From NCBI RefSeq assembly GCF_014655595.1, contig NZ_BNBL01000001.1, positions 283,290 to 347,289 of the forward strand: a stretch of DNA of 64,000 nucleotides, given 5' to 3'. Every line of letters begins with the position of its first letter. Position 1 is the first letter of the stretch. The DNA is from Streptomyces griseocarneus (GTDB lineage: Bacteria > Actinomycetota > Actinomycetes > Streptomycetales > Streptomycetaceae). Under the pieces are notes generated by a model. The model made no database searches. It was not told where the DNA came from and saw only the letters and a list, made by a program, of their open reading frames with translations. Positions 1 to 9,106 of the stretch are shown here, piece after piece. A program made the translations under genes and the position numbers.

Positions 1-27
1 CACCCCCTCGTGCGTTCGTTCCGTGCC

Positions 28-2154
28 TTACGCCGGGACGCTCGCCACGCCCTCGGCCAGGAAGCGGCGGCCGATGACGCGCTCGGAGACGCCCTCACGG
101 TCCAGGTACGGCGTGATGCCGCCCAGGTGGAAGGGCCAGCCGGCGCCGGTGATCAGGCACAGGTCGATGTCCTGGGCCTCGGCGACGACGCCCTCGTCGA
201 GCATCAGGCCGATCTCCTGCGCGACCGCGTCCAGGACGCGGGCGCGGACCTGCTCCTCGGTCAGGACGCTGTCGCCCTGCACCAGAAGGGCGGCGACCTC
301 CGGGTCCAGCTCCGGCTTGCCGGAGTCGTAGACGTAGAAGCCGCGCTTGCCCGCCTTGACCACGGCGGCCAGGTTGGGGGAGACCGTGAAGCGGTCGGGG
401 AAGGCGCCGTGCAGCGTCTCGGAGACGTGCAGGCCGATCGCCGGGCCGACCAGCTCCAGCAGCACCAGCGGGGACATCGGCAGACCGAGCGGCTCGACGG
501 CCTTCTCGGCGGTGGCCACCGGGGTGCCCTCGTCGATGACGTTCTGGATCTCGCCCATGAAGCGGGTCAGGATGCGGTTGACGACGAACGCCGGGGCGTC
601 CTTGACCAGCACCGCGGTCTTCTTCAGCTTCTTGGCGACGCCGAAGGCGGTGGCCAGCGAGGCGTCGTCCGTCTGCTCGCCGCGCACGATCTCCAGCAGC
701 GGGAGGATCGCGACCGGGTTGAAGAAGTGGAAGCCGACGACCCGCTCGGGGTGCTTCAGCTTCGAGGCCATCTCGGTGACGGACAGCGAGGAGGTGTTGG
801 TGGCGAGGATGGCGTGCGCCGGCACGACCGCCTCGACCTCGGCGAACACCTTCTGCTTGACGCCCATCTCCTCGAACACGGCCTCGATGACGAAGTCCGC
901 GTCGCCGAAGGCGGCGGCCTTGTCGAGGACACCGGTCACCAGGCCCTTGAGGCGGTTGGCCTTGTCCTGGTTGATGCGGCCCTTGCCGAGCAGCTTGTCG
1001 ATCTCGCCGTGGACGTAGCCGACGCCCTTGTCCACGCGCTCCTGGTCGATGTCGGTCAGCACGACCGGCACCTCGAGGCGGCGGGCGAAGAGCAGCGCGA
1101 GCTGCGAGGCCATCAGGCCGGCACCGACGACACCGACCTTGGAGACCGGGCGGGCCAGCGACTTGTCCGGGGCGCCGGCGGGGCGCTTGCCGCGCTTCTG
1201 CACCAGGTTGAAGGCGTAGATGCCGCTGCGCAGCTCGCCGCCCATGATCAGGTCCGCGAGGGCCTGGTCCTCGGCGTCGAAGCCCTGGCGCAGGTCGCCG
1301 TTCTTGGCGGCGGCGATGATGTCCAGCGCGCGGTAGGCGGCCGGGGCGGCGCCGTGCACCTTGGAGTCGGCGATGAAGCGGCCGCGCTCGACGGCCTGGT
1401 CCCAGGCCTCGCCACGGTCGACCTCGGGGCGGGCGACCTCGAGCTCGCCCTTGAGGACGGAGGCCGTCCACAGCAGCGACTGCTCGAGGAAGTCGGCACC
1501 CTCGAAGATCGCGTCGGCGATGCCCAGGTCGAAGACCTGCTTGCCGCGCAGCTGCTTGTTCTGGTTGAGCGAGTTCTCGATGATCACCGAGACCGCGCGG
1601 TCCGCGCCGATGAGGTTCGGCAGCAGGGTGCAGCCGCCCCAGCCCGGGACCAGGCCCAGGAAGACCTCGGGCAGCGAGAAGGCGGGGATCGCCTTGGAGA
1701 CCGTGCGGTAGGTGCAGTGCAGGCCGACCTCGACGCCGCCGCCCATCGCGGCACCGTTGTAGTACGCGAAGGTCGGGACGGCCAGGGAGGACAGGCGCTT
1801 GAAGACGTCGTGGCCGCCCTTGCCGATGGCCAGCGCGTCCTCGTGCTTCTTCAGCAGCTCGACGCCCTTGAGGTCGGCGCCGACCGCGAAGATGAACGGC
1901 TTGCCGGTGACGCCGACGCCGGTGATCTCGCCCGCCTTCGCCTCCGCCTCGACCTGGTCGATCGCGACGTTGAGGTTGGCGAGGGACTTGGGGCCGAACG
2001 TGGTCGGCTTGGTGTGGTCGAAGCCGTTGTCCAGCGTGATGAGCGCGAAGCGCCCGGCGCCGGGGAGGTCGAGGTGGCGCACGTGCGCCTGGGTGACGAC
2101 CTCGTCGGGGAACAGCTCGGCCGCGCCCTTCAGGAGCTCAGCGGTGGTGCTCAC
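28..2154 (-). CDS. FadB-like fatty-acid oxidation alpha subunit
   Basis: Bifunctional enoyl-CoA hydratase / NAD-dependent 3-hydroxyacyl-CoA dehydrogenase, catalysing the two middle steps of beta-oxidation in the cytoplasm. The 708 residues match the usual FadB/FadJ length. The N-terminal crotonase half (about 1-300) shows oxyanion-hole stretches FAVGADLKG and GAAMGGGVEVG and the acidic SLPEVFLGLVPGWGG region. A Rossmann motif VGVVGAGLMAS lies near residue 335, followed by the dehydrogenase histidine in HFFNP. The GTG start overlaps the stop of the upstream thiolase gene by four bases (GTGA), so the two are translationally coupled and presumably form the oxidation complex. A few bases past the stop are all that remain of the downstream region, so what follows is unknown. 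Confidence 0.93.
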   Translation of the reverse strand: MSTTAELLKGAAELFPDEVVTQAHVRHLDLPGAGRFALITLDNGFDHTKPTTFGPKSLANLNVAIDQVEAEAKAGEITGVGVTGKPFIFAVGADLKGVELLKKHEDALAIGKGGHDVFKRLSSLAVPTFAYYNGAAMGGGVEVGLHCTYRTVSKAIPAFSLPEVFLGLVPGWGGCTLLPNLIGADRAVSVIIENSLNQNKQLRGKQVFDLGIADAIFEGADFLEQSLLWTASVLKGELEVARPEVDRGEAWDQAVERGRFIADSKVHGAAPAAYRALDIIAAAKNGDLRQGFDAEDQALADLIMGGELRSGIYAFNLVQKRGKRPAGAPDKSLARPVSKVGVVGAGLMASQLALLFARRLEVPVVLTDIDQERVDKGVGYVHGEIDKLLGKGRINQDKANRLKGLVTGVLDKAAAFGDADFVIEAVFEEMGVKQKVFAEVEAVVPAHAILATNTSSLSVTEMASKLKHPERVVGFHFFNPVAILPLLEIVRGEQTDDASLATAFGVAKKLKKTAVLVKDAPAFVVNRILTRFMGEIQNVIDEGTPVATAEKAVEPLGLPMSPLVLLELVGPAIGLHVSETLHGAFPDRFTVSPNLAAVVKAGKRGFYVYDSGKPELDPEVAALLVQGDSVLTEEQVRARVLDAVAQEIGLMLDEGVVAEAQDIDLCLITGAGWPFHLGGITPYLDREGVSERVIGRRFLAEGVASVPA

Positions 2155-3371
2155 TTGTTGCCTCCGTCGAAGTGCGGGTTCTCCCAGATGACCGTGCCGC
2201 CCATGCCGAAGCCGACGCACATCGAGGTGATGCCGTAGCGGACGTGCGGCTGCTCCTCGAACTGGCGGGCCAGCTGCGTCATCAGACGCACGCCGGAGGA
2301 GGCCAGCGGGTGACCGAAGGCGATGGCGCCGCCGTACTGGTTGACGCGCGGGTCGTCGTCCGCGATGCCGTAGTGGTCCAGCAGAGAGAGCACCTGGACG
2401 GCGAAGGCCTCGTTGATCTCGAACAGACCGATGTCGTCGATCGACAGGCCGGCCTTGGCCAGGGCCTTCTCGGTCGCCGGGACCGGGCCGATGCCCATGA
2501 CCTCGGGCTCGACGCCCGCGAAGGCGTAGGAGACCAGGCGCATCTTGACCGGCAGGCCCAGCTCGCGCGCCACGTCCTCGGCCGCGATCAGGGAGGCGGT
2601 GGCACCGTCGTTGAGACCGGCGGCGTTGCCCGCGGTGACCCGGCCGTGCGGACGGAAGGGGGTCTTCAGGCCGGCCAGGTTCGCCAGCGTGGTGCCCGGG
2701 CGCATCGGCTCGTCGGCGGTGGCCAGGCCCCAGCCGGTCTCGCCGCCCTCGGGCGAGGTGCGGCGGACCGAGATCGGCACCAGGTCGGCCTGGATCTTGC
2801 CGTCGGCGTAGGCCTTGGCGGCCTTCTCCTGGCTGCGGACCGCGTACTCGTCGGCGCGCTGCTTGGTGATGTGCGGCAGACGGTCGTGGAGGTTCTCCGC
2901 GGTCATGCCCATGAACAGGGCGGACTCGTCGACCAGCTTCTCCGAGACGAAGCGCGGGTTCGGGTCGACGCCCTCGCCCATGGGGTGACGGCCCATGTGC
3001 TCGACGCCGCCGGCCAGGGCGATGTCGTAGGCACCGAGGGCGACGCCGCCCGCGACGGACGTCACGGCGGTCATCGCGCCGGCGCACATGCGGTCGATGG
3101 AGTAGCCGGGGACCGACTGCGGGAGGCCCGCGAGGATGCCGGCCGTGCGGCCCAGGGTCAGGCCCTGGTCGCCGATCTGCGTCGTCGCGGCGATGGCGAC
3201 CTCGTCGATCCGGGCCGGGTCGAGGTCCGGGTTGCGGCGCAGCAGCTCCCGGATGACCTTGACGACCATGTCGTCGGCGCGGGTCTCGTGGTAGATGCCC
3301 TTCGGGCCCGCCTTGCCGAACGGGGTGCGGACGCCGTCGACGAAAACGACGTCCCTAGCGGTACGAGGCAC
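2151..3371 (-). CDS. Acetyl-CoA C-acyltransferase (beta-oxidation thiolase)
   Basis: Thiolase of 406 residues that cleaves 3-ketoacyl-CoA to acetyl-CoA and a shortened acyl-CoA. Family signatures are present: the nucleophilic cysteine in DRMCAGAMTA (about residue 89), the histidine in FGHPLASSG and the C-terminal general-acid cysteine in CVGFGMGG. I chose the GTG start giving VPRTARDVVFVDGVRTPFG because GGAGGAG lies seven bases before it and thiolases begin at this point; a longer frame upstream adds about 27 residues unlike the family. Its stop overlaps the start of the FadB-like gene (GTGA), the standard fadA-fadB pairing. The roughly 160 bases upstream, up to the ribonuclease D terminator, should hold its promoter. 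Confidence 0.94.
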   Translation of the reverse strand: MPRTARDVVFVDGVRTPFGKAGPKGIYHETRADDMVVKVIRELLRRNPDLDPARIDEVAIAATTQIGDQGLTLGRTAGILAGLPQSVPGYSIDRMCAGAMTAVTSVAGGVALGAYDIALAGGVEHMGRHPMGEGVDPNPRFVSEKLVDESALFMGMTAENLHDRLPHITKQRADEYAVRSQEKAAKAYADGKIQADLVPISVRRTSPEGGETGWGLATADEPMRPGTTLANLAGLKTPFRPHGRVTAGNAAGLNDGATASLIAAEDVARELGLPVKMRLVSYAFAGVEPEVMGIGPVPATEKALAKAGLSIDDIGLFEINEAFAVQVLSLLDHYGIADDDPRVNQYGGAIAFGHPLASSGVRLMTQLARQFEEQPHVRYGITSMCVGFGMGGTVIWENPHFDGGNK

Positions 3372-3530
3372 GTTGGCTCTCCTCCAGGTGCGGATCGCTG
3401 CGCGCGGGCATGCCAGATACGGCTCCGCCGCGGTGCGGGCTGACACCGTCATGCTACTTGCGGGTAACCATGCTGCCCAGACCCTTCGGCGGGAGCGGCG
3501 AAGGTCACACTCCGCAGTCGGCGCCGGGTA

Positions 3531-3567
3531 CGCGAAAGCCCCGGCCCGCCGGGCCGGGGCTTTCGCG
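3531..3567 (-). terminator. Strong hairpin terminator after ribonuclease D
   Basis: A perfect 17-bp stem (arms 3531-3547 and 3551-3567) with a three-base loop. It begins 18 bases beyond the rnd stop codon on the minus strand and separates rnd from the thiolase promoter region. There is no long T-run, as is usual in high-GC actinobacteria. Confidence 0.85.
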
Positions 3568-3584
3568 GGGGTCGACGGGCCGGG

Positions 3585-4862
3585 TCAGGCCGCGGTCTCC
3601 GCGAGGGCCTTCACCAGAACCGGAGTGACCTGCTCCACCTGCCACGCCCGCGCACCGTGCGCGAAGAGGATCTCCGCGACGGTGTCCGGGGTCGCCACCT
3701 TCGGCGGCTCCCAGCACAGCCGGCGGACCGTGTCCGGGGTGATCAGGTTCTCCTGGGGCATGGTGAGCCGCTCGGCGAGCTCCGAGACCGCCGCGCGCGC
3801 GGCGGTCAGGCGGGCGGCGGCCACCGGGTCCTTGTCCGCCCAGGCGCGCGGCGGGGGCGGGCCGGTCAGGGGCTGGCCGGGCTGCGGCAGTTCCGCCTCG
3901 GGGAGCGCCTTGGCGCGCTCGACCGCGGACTGCCACTGCTCGAGCTGCTTGCGGCTCATCCGGTTCCCGAAGCCGGGCAGGGCGGCGAGCGCGTGGGCGT
4001 TCGGCGGCATGTTCAGGGCGGCCTCGACGATCGCGCCGTCGCCGAGCACCTTGCCGGGCGAGACGTCGCGGCGCTGGGCGATGAGGTCGCGCGCGGTCCA
4101 CAGCTCGCGCACCACGGCCATCTGGCGGCGCCGGCGCACCTTGTGCATCCCGGAGGTGCGGCGCCAGGGGTCCTTGCGGGGCGGGGCCGGCGGCGCGGAG
4201 GCGATGGCGTCGAACTCCTGGCGGGCCCACTCGAGCTTGCCCTGCCGGTCCAGCTCCTCCTCCAGCGCGTCGCGCAGGTCGACCAGCAGCTCCACGTCCA
4301 GTGCGGCGTAGCGCAGCCACGGCTCCGGCAGCGGGCGGGTGGACCAGTCGACGGCGGAGTGGCCCTTCTCCAGGGCGTAGCCCAGGACGTTCTCGACCAT
4401 GGCGCCGAGCCCCACGCGGGCGAAGCCCGCGAGCCGTCCCGCCAGCTCCGTGTCGAAGAGCCGCGTCGGCGTCATCCCTATCTCGCGCAGGCAGGGCAGG
4501 TCCTGCGTGGCGGCGTGCAGCACCCACTCGGCGTCGGCGACGGCCTTGCCGAGGGTGGACAGGTCGGGGCAGCCCACCGGGTCGACGAGCGCGGTCCCGG
4601 CGCCCTCGCGGCGCAGCTGGACGAGGTAGGCGCGCTGGCCGTAGCGGTAGCCGGAGGCGCGCTCGGCGTCGACGGCGACGGGGCCGGTGCCCGCGGCGAA
4701 GGCCGCGACCACGGCGGCCAGGGCGTCGGCGTCGGCGACGACCGGGGGGATTCCCTCGTGCGGCTCCAGCAGGGGGATCGGCGCCGAATCGACGTCGTCC
4801 GGGGGGCCGCCCCCGGTGGTTCGCAGTGCAGTGTCTTCTGCGGTCTCTTGGGCGTCGGTCAC
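3585..4862 (-). CDS. rnd: Ribonuclease D (DEDD 3'-5' exonuclease with HRDC domain)
   Basis: A 425-residue 3'-5' exoribonuclease involved in tRNA and other RNA 3'-end trimming. The DEDD exonuclease domain spans about 30-220: VAVDAERASGYRYGQ carries the first Asp/Glu pair, HAATQDLPCL the second site, and LRYAALDVELL the Tyr/Asp of the third motif (DEDDy type). The HRDC helical domain follows around residue 235 (WTARDLIAQRRDVSPGKVL). The start codon is GTG with no strong Shine-Dalgarno. The gene sits between whiI and the beta-oxidation genes, an order I recall from the Streptomyces coelicolor whiI locus. A 17-bp hairpin terminates it. Confidence 0.93.
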   Translation of the reverse strand: MTDAQETAEDTALRTTGGGPPDDVDSAPIPLLEPHEGIPPVVADADALAAVVAAFAAGTGPVAVDAERASGYRYGQRAYLVQLRREGAGTALVDPVGCPDLSTLGKAVADAEWVLHAATQDLPCLREIGMTPTRLFDTELAGRLAGFARVGLGAMVENVLGYALEKGHSAVDWSTRPLPEPWLRYAALDVELLVDLRDALEEELDRQGKLEWARQEFDAIASAPPAPPRKDPWRRTSGMHKVRRRRQMAVVRELWTARDLIAQRRDVSPGKVLGDGAIVEAALNMPPNAHALAALPGFGNRMSRKQLEQWQSAVERAKALPEAELPQPGQPLTGPPPPRAWADKDPVAAARLTAARAAVSELAERLTMPQENLITPDTVRRLCWEPPKVATPDTVAEILFAHGARAWQVEQVTPVLVKALAETAA

Positions 4863-4888
4863 CGCTCAAGGGTATCCGTGGATGGCAA

Positions 4889-4922
4889 GCGCCCGTCGCC
4901 GGAACGTTCCGGCGACGGGCGC
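4889..4922 (-). terminator. Palindromic terminator after whiI
   Basis: A perfect 34-base palindrome (arms 4889-4905 and 4906-4922, centred on AACGTT) starting 19 bases past the whiI stop on the minus strand. In RNA it would fold with a short apical loop. It separates whiI from rnd, so rnd needs its own promoter or read-through. Confidence 0.8.
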
Positions 4923-4940
4923 GGCGCGCCGGGGAGGCGG

Positions 4941-5600
4941 TCAGTGGATGATGCCGGTGCGCAGCGCCACCGCCACCATCCCGGCCCGGTCGCCCGTGCC
5001 GAGCTTGCGCGCGATGCGGGCGAGGTGGCTCTTGACGGTGAGCGCCGACAGGCCCATGGAGACGCCGATGGCCTTGTTGGACTGGCCCTCCGCAACCAGC
5101 CGCAGGACCTCGACCTCGCGTCCGGACAGTTCGCGGTAGCCGCCGGGGTGGCCGGGGGCGCCGGGCGGGCGCCGCTGCATCCGGGCGGCGGCGGAGCCGA
5201 TGGGGGCGGCACCGGGGCGGCCGGGGACGCCGAGGTTCGTGCGGGTGCCGGTGACGACGTAGCCTTTGACGCCGCCCGCGAGGGCGTTGCGCACCGCGCC
5301 GATGTCGTCGGCGGCGGAGAGGGCCAGGCCGTTGGGCCAGCCCGCGGCGCGGGTCTCGGAGAGAAGGGTCAGGCCGGATCCGTCCGGAAGGTGGACGTCG
5401 GCCACGCAGATGTCGCGCGGGCTGCCGATGCGCGGCCGGGCCTCCGCGATGGACGACGCCTCGATCACGTCGCGCACTCCCAGCGCCCACAGGTGGCGGG
5501 TGACGGTGGAGCGGACCCGGGGGTCGGCGACGACGACCATGGCGGTCGGTTTGTTCGGGCGGTAGGCGAGGCTAGCGGGTTGCTCGAGGAGTACGGACAC
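4941..5600 (-). CDS. whiI: WhiI, atypical response regulator of sporulation
   Basis: Orphan LuxR/NarL-type response regulator of 219 residues. In Streptomyces WhiI acts in aerial hyphae, pairing with BldM to switch on late sporulation genes. The receiver domain spans about 20-130 and the LuxR HTH about 152-215 (LSGREVEVLRLVAEGQSNKAI...TVKSHLARI). The phosphorylation pocket is degenerate: the N-terminal acidic pair is reduced to the single Asp of VVVADP, and the usual Lys of the fifth strand is replaced in GYVVTGT, although the acceptor-position Asp in CVADVHLPD is kept. Identity rests on the sequence, the gene order rnd-whiI-DUF3000-hemE and a sigma-WhiG-type promoter upstream. No sensor kinase lies nearby. 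The start is GTG. Confidence 0.88.
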   Translation of the reverse strand: MSVLLEQPASLAYRPNKPTAMVVVADPRVRSTVTRHLWALGVRDVIEASSIAEARPRIGSPRDICVADVHLPDGSGLTLLSETRAAGWPNGLALSAADDIGAVRNALAGGVKGYVVTGTRTNLGVPGRPGAAPIGSAAARMQRRPPGAPGHPGGYRELSGREVEVLRLVAEGQSNKAIGVSMGLSALTVKSHLARIARKLGTGDRAGMVAVALRTGIIH

Positions 5601-5684
5601 CAGGCCTCCAGTTGGGGGAGTGGCGGGGACGGGTGCCGACTTGGGGATAAGCCGGGGCGATCCGTATGGGAAGGGTCACAAGGT

Positions 5685-5712
5685 CCTTCGGCAGCGAAAC
5701 GGTCCGGCTTTA
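5685..5712 (-). promoter_or_regulatory. Sigma-WhiG-type promoter of whiI
   Basis: On the minus strand TAAA (5712-5709) is followed after 16 bases by GCCGAAGG (5692-5685). The FliA/WhiG consensus is TAAA, 15-16 bases, GCCGATAA, so the -35 and the first five bases of the -10 match. It lies about 85 bases upstream of the whiI start. Literature knowledge that whiI depends on sigma-WhiG agrees with this. Confidence 0.72.
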
Positions 5713-5723
5713 GGGAATGATCA

Positions 5724-5753
5724 CGAATTGATGAGTAACAATTCGGGCAATTC
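5724..5753. repeat. Three GAATTG-type elements upstream of whiI
   Basis: CGAATTG (5724-5730) and its inverted copy CAATTCG (5739-5745) are separated by eight bases, and a third CAATTC follows at 5748-5753. The AT-rich patch stands out in this GC-rich sequence and lies just upstream of the WhiG-type promoter. It could be an activator or repressor site; no known regulator motif is assigned. Confidence 0.5.
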
Positions 5754-5870
5754 AGACGGTTGACCGATCAACTTGCTTCGCGTTGCGACACGGATCCGCA
5801 GTTCAGCGGCGCGCGGCGGCGTACATCGTCGGTACATCGCCGTACGAGGGGGGAGGAGCGGGGGCGCGGC

Positions 5871-6527
5871 TCAGCGGCTGTGCGGACCCCGACGCTGCGG
5901 CAGCGTCACGATGCCCGCCTCGGGCGCGCCGCCCGGCGGCAGCCCCGCGATCTGGCACAGCAGGTCGCACCACGCCGACAGGTGGGCCGCCGTGTCCGGC
6001 ACGCCCGTGGCCCCCGGCCCCGCGGGCGGGACCGCCGGCGACCACGACGCCCGGATCTCGATCCGCGTCGAGGGCTCCCGCTCGCGCAGCCCGCCGAAGT
6101 AGTGGGAGCCCGCCCGCGTCACCGTGCCGCTGATCGCCGCGTACGGCACCCGGCGCGCCTCCAGCGCACCCGTGAGCCAGGACCAGCACACCTCCGGCAG
6201 CAGCGGGTCCGCCGCCATCTCCGGCTCCAGCTCCGCGTGCACCAGCGTCACCATGCGGAACGTACCGCCCCACGCGTCATGCCCCGCCGGGTCGTGCAGC
6301 AGGATCAGCCGCCCGTCCGCCAGCTCCTCGTCGTCCACGACGACCGCCGCCTCCAGGGCGTAGGAGTACGGGGCCAGCCGCTGGGGCGGCGGGGTGGCGT
6401 CCAGCTCGATCTCGGGCCGCAGGCGCACCCCTTGCAGCCCCGCGACCGCCTGCCGGAAGACGGACGGGGTGCCCTCCCCATCCGCGTCGTCCGGACCGTC
6501 CGAGAGGTGTCCCTGCGCCGCAGCCAT
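5871..6527 (-). CDS. DUF3000 family protein
   Basis: A 218-residue conserved actinobacterial protein of unknown function, recognised as the DUF3000 family and always, as far as I know, located beside hemE in Streptomyces. It has no signal peptide or membrane segment and is rich in acidic and aromatic residues in the middle (MVTLVHAELEPEMA, WSWLTGALEARRVPYAAISGTVT). The start used is ATG; a GTG eight codons upstream is possible because neither has a clear ribosome-binding site. It is transcribed divergently from hemE with about 90 bases between them, so the two may share regulation. Confidence 0.8.
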   Translation of the reverse strand: MAAAQGHLSDGPDDADGEGTPSVFRQAVAGLQGVRLRPEIELDATPPPQRLAPYSYALEAAVVVDDEELADGRLILLHDPAGHDAWGGTFRMVTLVHAELEPEMAADPLLPEVCWSWLTGALEARRVPYAAISGTVTRAGSHYFGGLREREPSTRIEIRASWSPAVPPAGPGATGVPDTAAHLSAWCDLLCQIAGLPPGGAPEAGIVTLPQRRGPHSR

Positions 6528-6618
6528 GCCCGGAAGACTAGGCGGAACCACCCCCGGTTCCGGGTAGGGACACCCACACGGGCGGGTCACTCGTTCGGCC
6601 CGTGCGAAGATTTGGGGC

Positions 6619-7695
6619 ATGAGTGAGCGCAGCCAGCAGCAGACGGGCCGCACCGCGGCACACGACGCGGTCCACGATTCGGCGTTCCTGAGGGCCTGCC
6701 GCCGCGAACCCGTCCCGCACACCCCGGTCTGGTTCATGCGGCAGGCGGGGCGCTCGCTGCCCGAGTACCGCAAGGTCCGCGAGGGCATCCCCATGCTCGA
6801 GTCCTGCATGCGGCCCGACCTCGTCACCGAGATCACCCTGCAGCCGGTGCGCCGCCACGGCGTCGACGCCGCCATCTTCTTCAGCGACATCGTGGTGCCG
6901 CTCAAGGCCATCGGCGTCGACCTCGACATCAAGCCCGGCGTCGGCCCCGTCGTCGCCGAGCCCGTGCGCACCCGCGCCGACCTCGAGCGGCTGCGCCCCC
7001 TCGACCCCACCGACGTCCCCTACGTCACCGAAGCCATCGGCATGCTCACCGCCGAGCTGGGCGCCACCCCGCTCATCGGCTTCGCCGGCGCGCCGTTCAC
7101 GCTGGCCAGCTACCTCATCGAGGGCGGCCCGTCGCGGACGTACGAGAACACCAAGGCCATGATGTACGGCGACCCCGAGCTGTGGGCCGACCTCGTCGAC
7201 CGCCTCGCCGGCATCACCTCCGCGTTCCTGCGCGTCCAGATCGAGGCCGGCGCGAGCGCCGTCCAGCTCTTCGACTCCTGGGCCGGCGCCCTGGCCCCGG
7301 CCGACTACCGCCGCTACGTCATGCCGGCCTCCCGCAAGGTCTTCGACTCCGTCGCGGGCTACGGCGTGCCGCGCATCCACTTCGGCGTCGGCACCGGCGA
7401 GCTGCTCGGCCTGATGGGCGAGGCCGGCGCGGACGTCGTCGGCGTCGACTGGCGCGTCCCCCTGGACGAGGCCGCCCGCCGCGTCGGCCCCGGCAAGGCG
7501 CTGCAGGGCAACCTCGACCCGACCGTCCTGTTCGCCCCGCGCGAGGCGGTGCGCGCCAAGACCGACGAGGTCCTGGCGGCGGCGAGCGGCCTCGAGGGCC
7601 ACGTCTTCAACCTCGGCCACGGCGTGATGCCGACGACCGACCCGGACGCGCTCACCCACCTCGTCGAGTACGTCCACGAGCGCTCGGCGCGCTAG
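6619..7695 (+). CDS. hemE: Uroporphyrinogen III decarboxylase
   Basis: HemE (358 residues) decarboxylates uroporphyrinogen III to coproporphyrinogen III in the cytoplasm, the entry to the heme branch. Signatures [16 protein letters not shown] (residues about 34-49) and [17 protein letters not shown] are intact, and the length matches the family. Its product feeds HemG and then HemQ encoded 4-6 kb downstream, so hemE-hemG-hemQ form a split heme locus interrupted here by pca genes. The stop codon lies three bases from the stop of the convergent oxidoreductase gene. Confidence 0.96.
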   Translation: MSERSQQQTGRTAAHDAVHDSAFLRACRREPVPHTPVWFMRQAGRSLPEYRKVREGIPMLESCMRPDLVTEITLQPVRRHGVDAAIFFSDIVVPLKAIGVDLDIKPGVGPVVAEPVRTRADLERLRPLDPTDVPYVTEAIGMLTAELGATPLIGFAGAPFTLASYLIEGGPSRTYENTKAMMYGDPELWADLVDRLAGITSAFLRVQIEAGASAVQLFDSWAGALAPADYRRYVMPASRKVFDSVAGYGVPRIHFGVGTGELLGLMGEAGADVVGVDWRVPLDEAARRVGPGKALQGNLDPTVLFAPREAVRAKTDEVLAAASGLEGHVFNLGHGVMPTTDPDALTHLVEYVHERSAR

Positions 7696-7698
7696 GGC

Positions 7699-9069
7699 CT
7701 AGCGGATCGCGGTGGCCGCCTTCCGGGCGGCCACCAGCACCGGATCCCACACGGGCGAGAACGGCGGCGCGTACCCGAGGTCCAGCGCCGTCATCTGCTC
7801 CACCGTCATCCGCGCGGTGAGCGCGACCGCCGCGACGTCCACCCGCTTCGCCGCGCCCTCCCGCCCCACGATCTGCACGCCCAGCAGCCGGCCCGTGCCC
7901 CGCTCGGCCAGCATCTTCACCGTCATCGGGCGGGCGTCCGGGTAGTAACCCGCCCGGCTCGTCGACTCGATCGTCGCCGTCACGAAGCGCAGGCCCACCG
8001 CGCGGGCGTCCTTCTCGCGCAGCCCCGTGCGGGCGATCTCCAGGTCGCACACCTTGCTGACGGCCGTCCCCACCACGCCCGGGAACGTGGCGTACCCACC
8101 GCCCACGTTGGTGCCGATCACCTGGCCGTGCTTGTTGGCGTGGGTGCCCAGCGCGATGTGCCGGGTGCGCCCCGACACCAGGTCGAGGACCTCCACGCAG
8201 TCACCCCCCGCCCAGATGTTCCCCTGCCCGCGCACCCGCATCGCCAGGTCCGTCAGCAGCCCGCCCGACTCGCCGAGCGGCAGCCCCGCCGCCGCGGCGA
8301 GCGACGTCTCGGGACGCACGCCCAGGCCGAGGACGACCACGTCGGCGGGGACGTCCCCCGCTTCCGTCGCCACCCCCACGGCCTCGCCGTCCGCTCCGGT
8401 GTGAATGCCCGTCACGGACGTGTCCGTGACCACCTCGATGCCCATCCCGCACATCGCCTCGCGGACCAGCGCGCCCATGTCCGGATCCAGCGTCGCCATC
8501 GGCTGCGCCGAACGCTCCACGACCGTCACCGCGCAGCCCCGCCGGACGAGGGCCTCCGCCATCTCCACGCCGATGTACCCGGCGCCGATCACCACCGCGC
8601 GGCGGCCCGCCGTCCGTTCCAGGCCCTCCAGCAGCGCCCGCCCGTCCTCGAGGTTCTGCACCCCGTACACCCCGCGCGCCTCGATGCCCTCGAGCGGCGG
8701 GCGCACCGGCCGGGCGCCCGTGGCCAGGACCAGGTCGTCGAAGCCGTGCCAGGACTCCTGGCCCGACGTCAGGTCCCGGGCCCGCACCCGCTGTCCGTCC
8801 ACGTCGAGCTCGGTCACCTCGGTGACCATGCGCACGTCGATGCCGCGCTCGCGGTGCGCCTCGGGCGTCCGGGCGACGAGCGCCTCGGGGCCGTCGACCA
8901 CGCCGCCGGTCCAGTAGGGGATGCCGCAGGCGGAGTACGAGGTGAAGCGGCCGCGCTCGAACGCGGTGATCGCCAGCTGCTCCCGGTCCCGCAGCCTGCG
9001 GGCCCGGGACGCGGCCGACATGCCCGCCGCGTCGCCCCCGACGACCACCATCCGCCGCTGCCCGGCCAT
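7699..9069 (-). CDS. FAD-dependent pyridine nucleotide-disulfide-type oxidoreductase
   Basis: A 456-residue flavoprotein of the NADH oxidase / CoA-disulfide reductase branch. The FAD-binding Rossmann motif is at the N terminus (VVVGGDAAGMSAAS), then SYSACGIPYW with the redox cysteine near residue 43 typical of single-cysteine members. The NAD-binding motif VIGAGYIGVEMAEAL is near 160, IWAGGDCVE closes FAD binding, and the C-terminal dimerisation domain ends the protein. The ATG is preceded by GGGAGG. It is last in the minus-strand order pcaF-pcaH-pcaG-oxidoreductase, 37 bases after pcaG, so it is probably co-transcribed. Its substrate cannot be told from sequence; a link to aromatic catabolism or to thiol/peroxide metabolism is inference only. 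Confidence 0.85.
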   Translation of the reverse strand: MAGQRRMVVVGGDAAGMSAASRARRLRDREQLAITAFERGRFTSYSACGIPYWTGGVVDGPEALVARTPEAHRERGIDVRMVTEVTELDVDGQRVRARDLTSGQESWHGFDDLVLATGARPVRPPLEGIEARGVYGVQNLEDGRALLEGLERTAGRRAVVIGAGYIGVEMAEALVRRGCAVTVVERSAQPMATLDPDMGALVREAMCGMGIEVVTDTSVTGIHTGADGEAVGVATEAGDVPADVVVLGLGVRPETSLAAAAGLPLGESGGLLTDLAMRVRGQGNIWAGGDCVEVLDLVSGRTRHIALGTHANKHGQVIGTNVGGGYATFPGVVGTAVSKVCDLEIARTGLREKDARAVGLRFVTATIESTSRAGYYPDARPMTVKMLAERGTGRLLGVQIVGREGAAKRVDVAAVALTARMTVEQMTALDLGYAPPFSPVWDPVLVAARKAATAIR

Positions 9070-9106
9070 CGCGCCTCCCGTCGACCCACCTCTCGTGCGG
9101 CTCACG

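Noticed and set aside
10..2238. A long plus-strand open frame antisense to the FadB-like gene
   Set aside because: Low-complexity Arg/Asp/Gly-rich translation, no family match; it is the expected antisense frame of a GC-rich gene.
7690..7704. A 15-base palindrome spanning the facing stop codons of hemE and the oxidoreductase gene
   Set aside because: A one-base centre leaves no room for a stable hairpin; facing TAG codons create most of the symmetry by themselves.
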